A DNA stretch of 64,000 nt, from positions 248,001 to 312,000 of the forward strand of contig NZ_JABBEA010000001.1 of the NCBI RefSeq assembly GCF_012912005.1. The letters run 5' to 3'. Below are positions 8,837-19,300 of the stretch, piece by piece. The notes below the pieces were generated by a model, which saw only the letters and a list, made by a program, of their open reading frames with translations, was not told the DNA's origin and ran no database searches. The position numbers and the translations under genes are program-made. The DNA comes from Paenibacillus sp. SZ31 (lineage in GTDB: Bacteria > Bacillota > Bacilli > Paenibacillales > Paenibacillaceae). Position 1 is the stretch's first letter. Each line of letters starts with the position of its first letter.

Positions 8837-10350
8837 TTCCCTTCACCTTCCAACAAACCGATTTCATGAACAAGTGCTGCACGCAGCCCGTCTCTTGCAT
8901 CCAGATTCTCGCCCCAGATCAGGGTGTCCGACAACACAGCCGCTACCCGGTCACCCAGTTGGTTCTGATTCCTGTTAAGCGTGTCATAACCTTCCCAGTG
9001 TGCAGCCAAAGCAGCCAGGACATCCGGGTCATCCCGCAGCAGAATGTGCTCCCCATTCAGTCGTTGTGCCTTGTAACCTTCCTGCGTATTTACAGGACGA
9101 TAGAGACACAGTAATCCAGCAAACCCCTGAATTAAACGTTCTGGCCAGCTGCCCTGATTTTCTTTATAGGATAGCAATGTAGGCAGCACACGAACCTTGA
9201 ATTTTCCGATCGTATTTAATGCAATATCTTGCAATTTGTGATCAATATACGGGTTAAGGAAACGTTCGAATACTTCTTCCGCGTACTGATCCAGCTGATG
9301 ATCTGGCATATTCAGAGCAGGTACGATCTCCTGATGTACAGCTTCCCGGATCCATGGGCCAAAATGTGAATCTTCCATCGTCTCTCTCACATGTTGCTTG
9401 CCTTGCAGAATTCCGAGTGATGACATTAGGGTATGTGCTCCATTCAAAATCCGAACCTTGCGTATCTGAAACGGCTTCAGATCCTTCACCCAATGTACAT
9501 TGAGGCCCGCTTGCTTGAGGGGTAGCTTTTTGTCCAATGATTCATCACCCTGAATGGCCCAGAAATGATATGGCTCTGCCGTATTAATCAACTGGTCCTC
9601 ATAACCCCAGCGATTCGTCAGGGAATCGGCTTCCTCCTGGGTCGGTGCACCTGTGACGATTCGATCTACCAGATTGTTCAGGAAGTGATTATGGTTCTCG
9701 ATCCATGAGCGGAAGCCATCCGAATACCCATAATCTTCGCTGTGACGAAGGACACAACTGCGCAACACATCACCATTGCCTTCGAGCAGCTCGCATGGCA
9801 GATGAATCAAACCTCTGGATGGATCCCCATCAAATTTCAAATATCGCTGATGCAGGAAAACCGTTAATTTTCCCGGAAATGATTGAACGGGTTCACCCTC
9901 GATATAGTCTGCCTGCATATATTTCAATCCTGATTCGGTTGTATTGGAAATAACGAACTCAAGCGAAGGCAGTTCCGCCAAATTCAGAAAGGCATCCCAT
10001 TCCTCGTACGGATTAATACACTGTGAGAAAATGGAGATCAACTCTGTCCGCTCAACCGGCTTCCCTTGAGACAGCCCACGCGTGATCATGGTATATAACC
10101 CATCCTGATCGCGAATTTGCTCCAGCTTGGCTTTGCCTCCCGGTCGTGGCTGGGTAACAGCTACACTTCCATGAAATTTGCCTTGTCTGGCACTCTCATA
10201 AAGCATCCAGTCTGCAAATCCCCGCAAGAAATTACCTTCTCCAATCTGCAAAACCTTCACGGGACGCTCCATAATCTCCTTGCACTTGCGCTGACCATCG
10301 CTCCCAAGCAAATTCAGCTTCAACCTTGGTCGTTTCGTGCTTGCCGACAT
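8833..10350 (-). CDS. uxaB: tagaturonate reductase (altronate oxidoreductase)
   Basis: About 505 residues. NAD-dependent reduction of tagaturonate to altronate, the step before UxaA. It belongs to the mannitol/polyol dehydrogenase long-chain family: the N-terminal nucleotide-binding region shows LQIGEGNFLRGFADWML, the central region EFVISNTTESG, and the C-terminal domain VRILNGAHTLMSSLG. The start is placed at the ATG at 10350 because GAGGTGA lies about 6 nt before it. It is first in the uxaB-uxaA operon and divergent from an AraC gene. No uxaC (uronate isomerase) is in the window. Confidence 0.95.
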   Translation of the reverse strand: MSASTKRPRLKLNLLGSDGQRKCKEIMERPVKVLQIGEGNFLRGFADWMLYESARQGKFHGSVAVTQPRPGGKAKLEQIRDQDGLYTMITRGLSQGKPVERTELISIFSQCINPYEEWDAFLNLAELPSLEFVISNTTESGLKYMQADYIEGEPVQSFPGKLTVFLHQRYLKFDGDPSRGLIHLPCELLEGNGDVLRSCVLRHSEDYGYSDGFRSWIENHNHFLNNLVDRIVTGAPTQEEADSLTNRWGYEDQLINTAEPYHFWAIQGDESLDKKLPLKQAGLNVHWVKDLKPFQIRKVRILNGAHTLMSSLGILQGKQHVRETMEDSHFGPWIREAVHQEIVPALNMPDHQLDQYAEEVFERFLNPYIDHKLQDIALNTIGKFKVRVLPTLLSYKENQGSWPERLIQGFAGLLCLYRPVNTQEGYKAQRLNGEHILLRDDPDVLAALAAHWEGYDTLNRNQNQLGDRVAAVLSDTLIWGENLDARDGLRAALVHEIGLLEGEGK

Positions 10351-10414
10351 GGACACTCACCTCATCGATTATTTGTACACTCTGATTGCCGCCCGAAGGC
10401 TTGCACCCTTATAT

Positions 10415-10428
10415 TGTAAACGCTTTAA
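10415..10428 (+). promoter_or_regulatory. cre-like box in the uxaB/AraC divergent region
   Basis: TGTAAACGCTTTAA matches 13 of 14 positions of the CcpA consensus TGWAANCGNTNWCA. It lies 65 bp upstream of uxaB and about 115 bp upstream of the AraC start, so glucose repression of altronate catabolism is likely. Confidence 0.6.
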
Positions 10429-10541
10429 ATTCATTGTATCATCAATAAAAGGAAATTAAATTGCTTATATTGCGGTAAATATACTCTCTCATGACTAGCT
10501 ATGACATCTTGTTGAAGACGCTGGTTTGGAAAGGAGTCTCT

Positions 10542-11417
10542 ATGGAGCGTTCACCTGTTCGTACGACTATTCAGGCAGAATCCGGTATTCCGTTCCGCCT
10601 GGTGTACAGCGACACAAAATCCCCTCAGAACGAATTGCCGGATCACCTTCACGATTGGCATGAGATCATCTATGTATATCGTGGTCAGGGCAGCATCTTT
10701 ATTGATACGGGACTTGAGGATATGCATGAAGGAGATCTGTTTATTATTCCAGGCAGTACGGTTCACCGCGCCTTGCCGGATGCAGGCAATCCTGTCACAT
10801 CTTCCGCATTGTTCTTCAGCCCGGGATTGCTAGCATCGACGGCTGGGGGAGCTACTTCTTCCTTGCTAAGTCTGTTTGAACGTTGCCGCAGACAACGGGT
10901 GTATAAGAGACATCTGGACACAAAGGAGCGATCACAGGTCGCCGCCCTTATTGATGATATTCAGACCGAATTTCAGCTCGGACATCATCTGAGTGCACAT
11001 GCGGCCCTGTTAAGGCTGCAACTATTGCTTATTTTTCTGGAACGTCTGGAAGCCTCGGGGCCTGCGAATCCGAGTAAATCCACTCCAGGTCCCTCGTGGC
11101 TCTCTTCTACGATCTCTCATATTGATGATAACCTTCGAAATGGCCTTTCCCTGCATGAACTGGCTCAGTATGCCGCGGTATCCCCTGCCCATTTCAGTCG
11201 TGCCTTCAAACGATACACGGGTATGACTCTAACGGATTACGCATTAGCGCGAAGGGTTATTATGGCGAAAGAGCACCTGGTGCAAGGCGATGAGACGATG
11301 GCAGCCGTTGCTGATGCTTGCGGGTTTGACAGCCTGCCCCACTTTTACCGTCAATTCAAAAAATTAACCGGCACAACACCCGCAGCTTACCGCAGAACCA
11401 TGAACAGTTCACGTTAA
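10542..11417 (+). CDS. AraC family regulator, divergent from uxaBA
   Basis: About 291 residues. The N-terminal cupin arm contains DHLHDWHEIIYVYRGQG and EGDLFIIPGSTVHR. The C-terminal pair of HTH motifs is LHELAQYAAVSPAHFSRAFK and MAAVADACGFDSLPHFYRQF. The ATG at 10542 has GGAAAGGAG just before it; the open frame upstream (from 10491) has no ribosome site. Its position facing uxaB suggests that it regulates altronate/galacturonate use, a job done in many other bacteria by GntR- or LacI-type regulators. Confidence 0.9.
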   Translation: MERSPVRTTIQAESGIPFRLVYSDTKSPQNELPDHLHDWHEIIYVYRGQGSIFIDTGLEDMHEGDLFIIPGSTVHRALPDAGNPVTSSALFFSPGLLASTAGGATSSLLSLFERCRRQRVYKRHLDTKERSQVAALIDDIQTEFQLGHHLSAHAALLRLQLLLIFLERLEASGPANPSKSTPGPSWLSSTISHIDDNLRNGLSLHELAQYAAVSPAHFSRAFKRYTGMTLTDYALARRVIMAKEHLVQGDETMAAVADACGFDSLPHFYRQFKKLTGTTPAAYRRTMNSSR

Positions 11418-11451
11418 AATAGAAACAGCCCGGAGCATAGGTCCCGGGCTC

Positions 11452-11496
11452 TAGGGCGTGTATCTGAAAACTCCACGAGTTTGGAGACACACCCTA
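11452..11496. repeat. imperfect palindromic element
   Basis: Left arm TAGGGCGTGTATC...AAACTC and right arm GAGTTTGGAGACACACCCTA pair over about 20 positions around a CAC loop. It lies directly after a weak hairpin (AGCCCGG...CCGGGCT) that follows the AraC stop. There is no T-run. It looks like a short mobile palindrome or the remnant of a terminal-inverted-repeat element rather than a terminator. Confidence 0.5.
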
Positions 11497-11515
11497 ATCA
11501 TATATATCCACATAT

Positions 11516-11542
11516 TCTTCCATATGGAAGATGTGGTATGAT
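11516..11542 (+). promoter_or_regulatory. palindromic operator and -10 before the TetM-like gene
   Basis: TCTTCCATATGGAAGA (11516-11531) is a perfect 16-bp palindrome, extended by CCACAT/ATGTGG with a 2-nt bulge. A -10-like TATGAT follows at 11537-11542, so the palindrome covers the -35/spacer region. Further down, CGGAA-N8-TTCCG (11561-11578) could fold just before the ribosome site. The arrangement suggests regulated expression. Confidence 0.4.
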
Positions 11543-11602
11543 AATCTGGATTATTACTTGTCGGAAACATTGCATTCCGTTGTCAGAGGAGCTTAACATT
11601 CC

Positions 11603-13591
11603 ATGTTAAACGAATTAAATCGCAGGAATATCGGCATCTTCGCCCATGTGGATGCGGGGAAAACAACCACCACCGAGCATATGTTATATGAGAGTGGTGT
11701 TGTCCGCAGTCCGGGACGTGTGGATGACGGAACAACAGCCACAGACTCGCTGGACATTGAGAAAGAACGTGGCATATCCGTCCAAGCAGCTATGACCTCC
11801 CTGATATGGAAGAACACCATCATTGACCTCATTGATACGCCTGGGCATATTGATTTCAGCTCCGAAGTAGAGCGAGCACTGCGCGTAATGGATGGCGCTA
11901 TTCTGATTCTATCCGCAGTGGAGGGGATTCAGTCCCAGAGTGAAGCCATCTGGCATGCCCTTCGTTCACTTCGCATCCCTACCATCATCTATATTAATAA
12001 AATGGATCGGATTGGCGCGTCTGCCCCAGCGGTAATGGAGCAGATCCGTTCCACCCTGTCCCCCTTCGCATGCGAAATCCAAACGTATCAACGCCATGAA
12101 GATTCATTTCATGGCATCGACTCCCTATGGAATGAGAATCAAGATACGCTGTCCGGTGGCATACCTTCCATTCCAGGTCTGTTCGAGATGCTTGCCGAGT
12201 TGGACGAAGAAGTCATGGAAGCCTACATCCAGGAGACTCCGTTATCTCAAAGAGATCTGAATGAGGCATTCCTGCGGTATGTGCATCAGGGTGAGATGTT
12301 CCCTGTGTGTTATGGTGCTTCCGGCAAAGGAATTGGCGTCACGGCATTGCTGGACGCAGTCCTTGCATTCCTGCCCCCACCTGCACAACCAGTGGATTCT
12401 CCTGTATCGGGTGTTGTATTCAAGATTGAACGTGACCGTACGATGGGACGCACGGCTTACGTCCGTATGTATGGTGGCAGCTTACACAATCGGGATACCA
12501 TCCATAATTCGACGCGGAAGCTTGAAGAGAAAGTGACGCAGATTCGCCGCATGGATGGACGGAAATGGGCGGATACCGGTACCGTTCACGCGGGGCAGAT
12601 TGCTGCGCTGTACGGACTGAGTGACACCCATGTGGGTGACATTATCGGCAATCCTGAGGGTGTACCTCCTCTGCCACAGATGGCTGTGCCTTTGCTGACC
12701 GTACAAGTACATGGCAAGGACCCGGCACGTTACCCCGATCTTGTGGCTGCATTGCAGGAGTTGACGGACGAAGACCCCTTGCTGGATCTGCAATGGTTGC
12801 CGGAGGAACGTGAACTGCATCTCAAGGTCATGGGGACCATTCAGCTTGAAATTTTATCCAGTCTGTTAATGAGTCGTTTCGGACTGGATGTCGTTTTCGA
12901 TCCGCCATCCGTCATCTACAAGGAGACGCCCCGTATAGCCGGAGAAGGTTACATTGCCTATACGATGCCCAAGCCTTGCTGGGCCATCCTGCGCTTCAGG
13001 ATTGAACCTTTGCCTCGCGGAAGTGGTCTAATCTATGCCTCAACGGTAAGGACCGATCATTTGTTGTTACGTTATCAGAATGAAGTCGAACGGCGGATTC
13101 CCGAAGCACTGTCTCAAGGCATGCTTGGTTGGGAAGTAACCGATCTACGAATCACGCTGGTGGAAGGGGAACATCATGTCTGGCATACCCATCCGCTGGA
13201 TTTTGTCGTAGCCACGCCTATGGGAATCATGGATGGATTGGCTAGAACAGGTACCACGTTGTTGGAACCCCTCCTTCAGTTCAGACTTACGGTCCCAGAG
13301 GAATATGGCGGAAAAGCCCTCAGCGATCTGGTCCATATGCGGGCAACCTTCGAAGCCCCCGCCATCGGTAACGGGCGTTGTATTATTGAAGGGCTCATGC
13401 CTCTTGCCACCTCAATGGATTATCCAGTGAAGCTGCGTTCCGAGACAAGCGGTCGCGGGGTGTTTACGACTTCGTTTGCCGGATATCAGGATTGTCCTGC
13501 GGATGTGACTCATGTTCGCAAACGGAGAGGGATTAACCCGCTGGATCAATCGAAGTATATTTTAAGTGTACGAAACGCGATTACATCATAA
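11603..13591 (+). CDS. TetM/OtrA-like ribosomal protection GTPase
   Basis: 662 residues, an EF-G-like translational GTPase. G1 is AHVDAGKTTTTE, G2 region ERGISV, G3 DTPGH, G4 NKMD, all intact. The length and the C-terminal end (RGVFTTSFAGYQDCPADVTHVRKRR, read here in two parts: GRGVFTTSFAGYQ, then HVRKRRGINPLDQSKYILSV) match tetracycline ribosomal protection proteins better than EF-G (~690 residues). Members remove tetracycline from the 30S A site. Environmental homologues do not always give resistance, so the phenotype is unproven. AGAGGAG lies about 11 nt before the ATG, a rather long spacing. The TPR gene follows 14 bp later. Confidence 0.85.
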   Translation: MLNELNRRNIGIFAHVDAGKTTTTEHMLYESGVVRSPGRVDDGTTATDSLDIEKERGISVQAAMTSLIWKNTIIDLIDTPGHIDFSSEVERALRVMDGAILILSAVEGIQSQSEAIWHALRSLRIPTIIYINKMDRIGASAPAVMEQIRSTLSPFACEIQTYQRHEDSFHGIDSLWNENQDTLSGGIPSIPGLFEMLAELDEEVMEAYIQETPLSQRDLNEAFLRYVHQGEMFPVCYGASGKGIGVTALLDAVLAFLPPPAQPVDSPVSGVVFKIERDRTMGRTAYVRMYGGSLHNRDTIHNSTRKLEEKVTQIRRMDGRKWADTGTVHAGQIAALYGLSDTHVGDIIGNPEGVPPLPQMAVPLLTVQVHGKDPARYPDLVAALQELTDEDPLLDLQWLPEERELHLKVMGTIQLEILSSLLMSRFGLDVVFDPPSVIYKETPRIAGEGYIAYTMPKPCWAILRFRIEPLPRGSGLIYASTVRTDHLLLRYQNEVERRIPEALSQGMLGWEVTDLRITLVEGEHHVWHTHPLDFVVATPMGIMDGLARTGTTLLEPLLQFRLTVPEEYGGKALSDLVHMRATFEAPAIGNGRCIIEGLMPLATSMDYPVKLRSETSGRGVFTTSFAGYQDCPADVTHVRKRRGINPLDQSKYILSVRNAITS

Positions 13592-13605
13592 ATGGAGTTG
13601 ACCTT

Positions 13606-14283
13606 GTGCTTATTAAATTTCTTATCTTTGGCCTTCTGTGGCGGATTATAGGTAATCCGTTCATTGCCATTCTGATTTTACTCGTTATACTGTACTTTCT
13701 GGATCGTCGCTATGTTGGCGTATTCCCAAGCTTCACGAAACCGCTCAAACGTATGCGTAACATCTCACGGCTTCGGCAACAGCTTGCGATGAGTCCCAAT
13801 GAAGTTTCTTCCAAGTTGGAGCTGGCTCGCCTGCTGATTGAGCGCAAACGTTACAGTGAGGCACATGCGTTATTGCTTGAACTGGAACGCCCATATGAGC
13901 AATCAGCTGAGTACTGGGAGGCATTAGGGACGACTGAGCTTCATTTGGGAAACATCGAAAAAGGCGAACGTCACATTTTACAAGCCCTCGAGATCAACCC
14001 CAGAGTCAAGTACGGTCGTCCGTATCTCACTCTTGCTGGAGCCTTCAAAGATACGCATGAGGACAAAGCGCTGGATTATGTGCATCAGTTTCAGGAGATT
14101 CATTCTTCTTCCAGTGAAGCTTATTATCTGCTCGGCTCGGTTCACCGTTCCCTCGGACGTAATGCAGACGCGAAGCAGGCATACGAGCAATCGTTGAACG
14201 TTTATCGTTCGTTACCCAAATACAAAAAACGTCAGGAGCGCCGCTGGGCTGTCCGCAGTTGGTTCCGCAAACGTGGCTTGTAG
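13606..14283 (+). CDS. membrane-anchored TPR protein
   Basis: 225 residues with a GTG start preceded by GGAG. Residues ~3-30 form one hydrophobic segment (FLIFGLLWRIIGNPF, then AILILLVILYFL), followed by a basic stretch and then tetratricopeptide-like repeats from ~60 to 205 (e.g. AEYWEALGTTELHLGNIEKG and AYYLLGSVHRSLGRNADAKQ). It is probably a cytoplasmic TPR scaffold tethered to the membrane. It lies 14 bp after the TetM-like gene and is probably translated from the same mRNA; no functional link is known to me. Confidence 0.75.
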   Translation: MLIKFLIFGLLWRIIGNPFIAILILLVILYFLDRRYVGVFPSFTKPLKRMRNISRLRQQLAMSPNEVSSKLELARLLIERKRYSEAHALLLELERPYEQSAEYWEALGTTELHLGNIEKGERHILQALEINPRVKYGRPYLTLAGAFKDTHEDKALDYVHQFQEIHSSSSEAYYLLGSVHRSLGRNADAKQAYEQSLNVYRSLPKYKKRQERRWAVRSWFRKRGL

Positions 14284-14332
14284 AATCGTTCGATTTACGC
14301 TATAACACGCAAATATATACCTTCTTTAACCA

Positions 14333-14394
14333 ATAAATAAAGTGCACTGATCTCTGCCCTCGTTTGAGAAGCAGAAACTGTGCACTTTATTTAT
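14333..14394. terminator. bidirectional terminator between convergent genes
   Basis: Perfect 15-bp arms ATAAATAAAGTGCAC and GTGCACTTTATTTAT enclose an inner TCTGC/GCAGA stem. It sits between the plus-strand TPR gene and the minus-strand phosphotransferase gene and has A/T runs on both sides of the GC core. Confidence 0.8.
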
Positions 14395-14404
14395 AGCAAC
14401 GATA

Positions 14405-15466
14405 TTAATACACCAATATCTCACGCAGTCGGTCTTCATGCAGACGCATCCAGTCGATCCGGTGTTTGAGCTTCACAATCTGATCCACAGCCACTTCCGG
14501 CTCATCTGTACCTTCGAACATGCGACTGATAAAATGCATGACCACATCCAGACTACGCAGTAAAATCAATCGAGGTATAGCCAGCAACTCTTCCGGTTTC
14601 AGGCTGACCTGTTCCCGAAATCCCCTGATCAGTCCCTCCTGTGCCTGCCACATCCAATCTTCACTCTTGTCCATGGTAAGGAGGTCAGACATCGGAACAG
14701 CCAGCTCCATTACCCGCAAATCCCATGTCGCAAATTCAAAATCCAAAATGGCACAGATTTCACCCTGCTGATCTGCCAACACATTCGAGGCATTCACATC
14801 CCCATGAACCAATTGATGCGGCAACTGTTCCATACCCCGCAAGGCTTCAAACAGTTCTGGCAGCACATGCCTCAACTGCTTCAGTTCATTCGCACATGCG
14901 ACCAATTGCTCCGGCGGCGATGTACATAACTGTAATAATCGTTCTGGTGAACAGAGCGGATACGCATCCTGAATTCGATAATATGGTGGATATACAGGTT
15001 CAAGTGCTATATCCAGCGTAGCCATAACAGAAGACAGCGCCCCCGCAGCTTTACCGAGCCCTAGCAATTGATCTGGTGTATGCCAGATGGGATTGACGCC
15101 TTCCCGATAATGAAACAGAGTCGCGATTTTGGTGTGACCTGTGAGGTTATCTTTTACAGCAAGAAATGTACCTCCCGCACCAGTTGATCGTCTTACAGGT
15201 GAAGGTGTATCAAGCTTAAAGTTCGAACATTGGAGGGCTTCCAGCACCTCGTGTTCAAAGGCGATTTTCATCGGATCATTATGTGTTTCATATTGTCTCA
15301 GTACGTAACTTGCCCCGTCTACATCGAGCATATAGGTAGAATTATTCATTCCACCCTTTCCACGCTCACCTTTCCAGTCCGATGTGAAACCATATAAGGC
15401 CAACACTTCGGATATACGCTGCTGCTCTGAATGATGGAGGGAACCGGAATCGATGTTTTGCACCAA
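14405..15466 (-). CDS. aminoglycoside-phosphotransferase-fold kinase
   Basis: 353 residues. The catalytic loop LVHGDVNASNVL and the metal-binding motif ILDFEFATWD are those of the APH/choline-kinase superfamily. The N-lobe shows GGMNNSTYMLDVDGASYVLRQ. Its substrate could be a small metabolite such as homoserine, choline or a sugar, or an antibiotic; the sequence does not decide. The start is a TTG (15466) with AAGGGG 7 nt upstream, or the next codon GTG. It is monocistronic and followed by a terminator. Confidence 0.8.
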   Translation of the reverse strand: MVQNIDSGSLHHSEQQRISEVLALYGFTSDWKGERGKGGMNNSTYMLDVDGASYVLRQYETHNDPMKIAFEHEVLEALQCSNFKLDTPSPVRRSTGAGGTFLAVKDNLTGHTKIATLFHYREGVNPIWHTPDQLLGLGKAAGALSSVMATLDIALEPVYPPYYRIQDAYPLCSPERLLQLCTSPPEQLVACANELKQLRHVLPELFEALRGMEQLPHQLVHGDVNASNVLADQQGEICAILDFEFATWDLRVMELAVPMSDLLTMDKSEDWMWQAQEGLIRGFREQVSLKPEELLAIPRLILLRSLDVVMHFISRMFEGTDEPEVAVDQIVKLKHRIDWMRLHEDRLREILVY

Positions 15467-15555
15467 ATATTAACCCCTTTATCTCACAAAATGGAACTGT
15501 CTTCTATTTATCTTAAAGGAAGTCCATCGCTCGGTCTAGTTCTGTTCCATAGTGA

Positions 15556-16182
15556 TCAAGAGAATGGATAGTATCCCGTCCGATTAAGCTGCTCTGCAAT
15601 GACACGATACCCTCTTGCATTAGGATGCACTCTATCCCAGAACAACAGTTCACGTTCACGACCTTCGAACCTGTCATAGACCTGAGCACACGCATAGTTT
15701 CCTGATCCGGCTCCATTCAAAAACGAATTATATTGGCGCACCCAGTACGCAGCTTCCGTCGCTTGTGGATACGGGTTGTACAATCCGATGGATCGGACCA
15801 TATACTCACTGTTTCCCTTTAACTGCCGAATGTGCCGCATGATCTGGGATACATTACTGCGGGTTTCTCCGAGCACCTGTGTCATTTTGCTGGCATTTGG
15901 AATGCCGTTACTTGCTTTAAACGTACGAATCAGATCATTCCCGCCAATGGATATGGTAATGATATCTGCTTCACGAAGTGATTGCCGCACACGGGGATGC
16001 GAAGAGATCATCTGCAACATTTCCCCCGACGTCAGTCCATTCACGCCCATATTTTCCATGGATACAAACGTACGAACATTCATTTCGGCCATTCGCCGAT
16101 ATAAAGGAACAAAGCCGGTGCCCAGCAACGCTCCTGTACCTACCGTTAATGAATCACCTATAGCCACATATCGATATACCAT
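15556..16182 (-). CDS. SGNH/GDSL lipase, LipC-like
   Basis: About 208 residues. Block I is YVAIGDSLTVGTG at the very N-terminus, block III is ISIGGNDLIR, and the Asp/His pair is in FWDRVHPNARGY. Length and sequence layout resemble the Bacillus spore-coat phospholipase LipC (YcsK); that assignment is by resemblance only. The ATG at 16182 is chosen because GAGAGGGG lies 7 nt before it; the reading frame continues upstream to 16218 without a better site. There is no signal peptide. Confidence 0.75.
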   Translation of the reverse strand: MVYRYVAIGDSLTVGTGALLGTGFVPLYRRMAEMNVRTFVSMENMGVNGLTSGEMLQMISSHPRVRQSLREADIITISIGGNDLIRTFKASNGIPNASKMTQVLGETRSNVSQIMRHIRQLKGNSEYMVRSIGLYNPYPQATEAAYWVRQYNSFLNGAGSGNYACAQVYDRFEGRERELLFWDRVHPNARGYRVIAEQLNRTGYYPFS

Positions 16183-16325
16183 CCCGTCGCCCCTCTCTGC
16201 TGTGATTTGTCTGAACAATAATGAACTGCTCTATATCTTATGATGAGCGGCAAGACAAGGCGCGGGATGGTGTCCTTAGGCATGCACCTTTCTTTTTGCA
16301 TAAGATTGTAGTTTTCCTGTAGAGG

Positions 16326-16364
16326 TAAAAAAAGAAAAAGCCCTGCCGCATAACGCGGCAGAGC
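16326..16364 (-). terminator. terminator of the MMPL gene
   Basis: On the minus strand GCTCTGCCGC pairs with GCGGCAGGGC and is followed by TTTTTCTTTTTTT. It lies 19 bp after the transporter stop. Confidence 0.9.
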
Positions 16365-16382
16365 CTAATCCATTGCAATGCA

Positions 16383-19300
16383 TTACATGCCTATGGTCCG
16401 ATCCGACTCAGCGGAATCCGCCTGTTCCTTGTTCGGGAACGGCCACCAGTTGGCCCGGCCAAACATCTTCACCATCACTGGGACGAAGAATGGCAGGAAC
16501 AGCAGAGAGTACAAGATCAATCCGCTAAGGACTACTGTAGCAATCTGCATCATCGAGAGAACACCGGATGGATACATTGCAGCAAATGTACCGCTCAGAA
16601 TGACCGCTGCAGATAGAATAACGGTCCCCATGTTCTTCATCGCGTACAACATCGCATCCTGTACCTTCATGCCTTTGTTCTCATTGAAACGGTCCATCAG
16701 GAAGATGCTATAATCCACACCAAGTGCAATCAGCATGACAAATCCGAAGAACGGAGTAACCCAGCTGATGCCTGCGAATCCGAGGATATTAACAAAGATC
16801 ACTTCGGTTAACGCCATTGATGTGAAATAAGCCAGTAATAAGGAAACGATCAGATACAATGGCATAATGACCGAGCGAAGCAGCACGACCAGAATAATGA
16901 ATGTACCCGCCAGCATCAGCATTACAGTACGTGTATAGTCGTTATTCGAGATCTCCTGCAGATCTGCAAATGTACTCGTAACTCCGCCTATGGCGATGTC
17001 TGCTTTTTCAAGCGTACTGCCTTGTACCGCACGATGTACAGCCGCCTCAATGTCAGGCACACGATCAATGGCTTCGGTTCCGTATGGATTTTCGGCGAAA
17101 ATAACATCAATCGTCATCGTCTTCCGATCTTGGGACAGATACGTATCAAATACCTGTGTGAAGTCTTTGCTGTTCAGTGCTTCATCAGGAACGTACCAGC
17201 CTGCCAGATCGGAATCCGGTGAATTTTGTAATTGCGTCAGGTAGTCCTGCGCTGAATCCAGTCCTCCGGATACCTGTTTAATACCATCGACACTTTGATT
17301 CAACCCATCTGTCAATTGTGTCAGCTGTCCACTCAGATCCGAGAAGCCTTGCTGGATTTTCTCCTGTCCACCTTGAAGCTGACCAAGCCCGTTCTGGATG
17401 GAAGGTATCTCCTTAATGACTTTTCCTTGACCATCAGCGGCCTGTTTCAGACCTGTCTCAAGCTGACTGATTCCCGTTACAATCTGGCTTAGACCATCGG
17501 CAAGCGCCTTCTGTCCGGCTGCTGCGGAAGCAAAGCCTTCATTGGCCTGATTAATTCCAGCAGCGGCTTCTCCCAGCTTAGTCTTAATCTGACCCAAACC
17601 TTGAGCAAGCTGCGCTGTGCCAGAACCTGTTTCACCAATCGTACCTTTGATACGCTGGTAGTCCGCATCTTGCTGCAATTCAGGATAACGTTCTTCGAGT
17701 GCTGTGAAGGATTCAGACAGACTGGTTAAAGCCGTTGAAACCCCATTAAGCTGTTGTTCCAATTCACGGGTTCCATCGCCCAATGCAGCGACTCCTGCTC
17801 CCGCCTGACGATAGGCTTCAAGCAACTGATTGTTCGCTTGAGCAAGTTGATCTGCGCTCGTTTTGGCTTGCTGCAGTCCTGCTTTCAGATCACCCGCACC
17901 TGCGGAACCATCTCGAATACCTTTTTCAATCTGCCCAAGTCCCTCACTGAGTTGCGTGATACCCGATTGCAACTGGGTGGTTCCTTTGGTAAGTTCACCT
18001 GCCCCATCGGCAGCTTCTTTTAACTGTGGTTCATTTTTACTTAACTGACTGCTGGCTTCACTCAGACCATCACGGATTTTGTCCAGACCCGTCTTGCCTT
18101 CACCCAGTCCATCCGATAATGTTCCCACTTGCTGTGTAACTTCAAAATCTTTGATCTCATCACCCGTAGGTCGTGTCATACTGCGGACACCAGAGATCCC
18201 GGGTACTTTCTCTACTTCTCTGCTAATTTTCTCAGCAACGGCCATATATTTCGCATTATCCATCGCTTCATCGTTCTGAATAACGATCTGACCTGGCAAT
18301 GATTCACCCGGACCGAAGCTGTTGGAGATAATGTTGAATGCTTTTACTGAATCATACTTCTCACCAATCTCATCGAGACTGTTGAACGACAGTTTACCAT
18401 CGTAGGTTGCCAGAAGTGGCACACAGACAGCTGCCACGATGAGCAGCGCAGCCCATGGACGTTTCAGCGAGAAGCGACCCGCTGCACCATAGATCTTGCT
18501 CTCGGCATGATCAAGTGAACCCTTCGACGGCCAGAATAGCTTCTTACCCAGCACCGCCATGAAGAATGGTACGATGGACACCAAGGCAAGCATCATCACA
18601 GCAATACCTACAGCAACGGCAACCGCAGAGCGGTACAACATAAACTGGGCAAAACCAATCGCAATGAATCCAACCAGCACGGCAAGTGCGGAGAAGAGTA
18701 CCGTTTTACCGGCAGTACGATAGGTTGCAATGATGGCATCCCACGTATTCTCATGATGAGCCAGTTCTTCCTTGAACCGACTGATCAACAGGATGCAGTA
18801 ATCCGTACCAATCCCGAACATGACGGCGACCATAAAGATCTGTGTAAACGTGGATATCGGGAAGTCGAGCCCATCCACCAGAAATGCGACAATCTGTTGC
18901 GATACAATGTAGCTGATCCCCACCGTCAGTAGCGGTACAAACGGAGCTACAAACGAACGGAACACGAGGAACAGAATGAGTAAAATAAAGACAACAGTAA
19001 TATATTCCGATTTCTTAAGCCCCTCTTGGGAACTTTCAATGGTATCTTCGTCAATTAGACCTTTACCGGTTATGTAGTGCTCCACATTGACAGATTTCAA
19101 TGCTTCATTCAGGTCTTCCCGCATTTCCTTGACCGTACGATCTCCCTGATCAATGGATAGCGACGTTAAAATGGTTTTGCCGTCAGCTGAGATCATCTTC
19201 TCGGACAACTCAGGCTGAGAGAAAGGTTCCAGAATGGACAGAATGCCCAGCTTCTGCTTGTCGGCTTCCAAGTTCTTAATAGCCTTCTCTGCCTCTTGTT

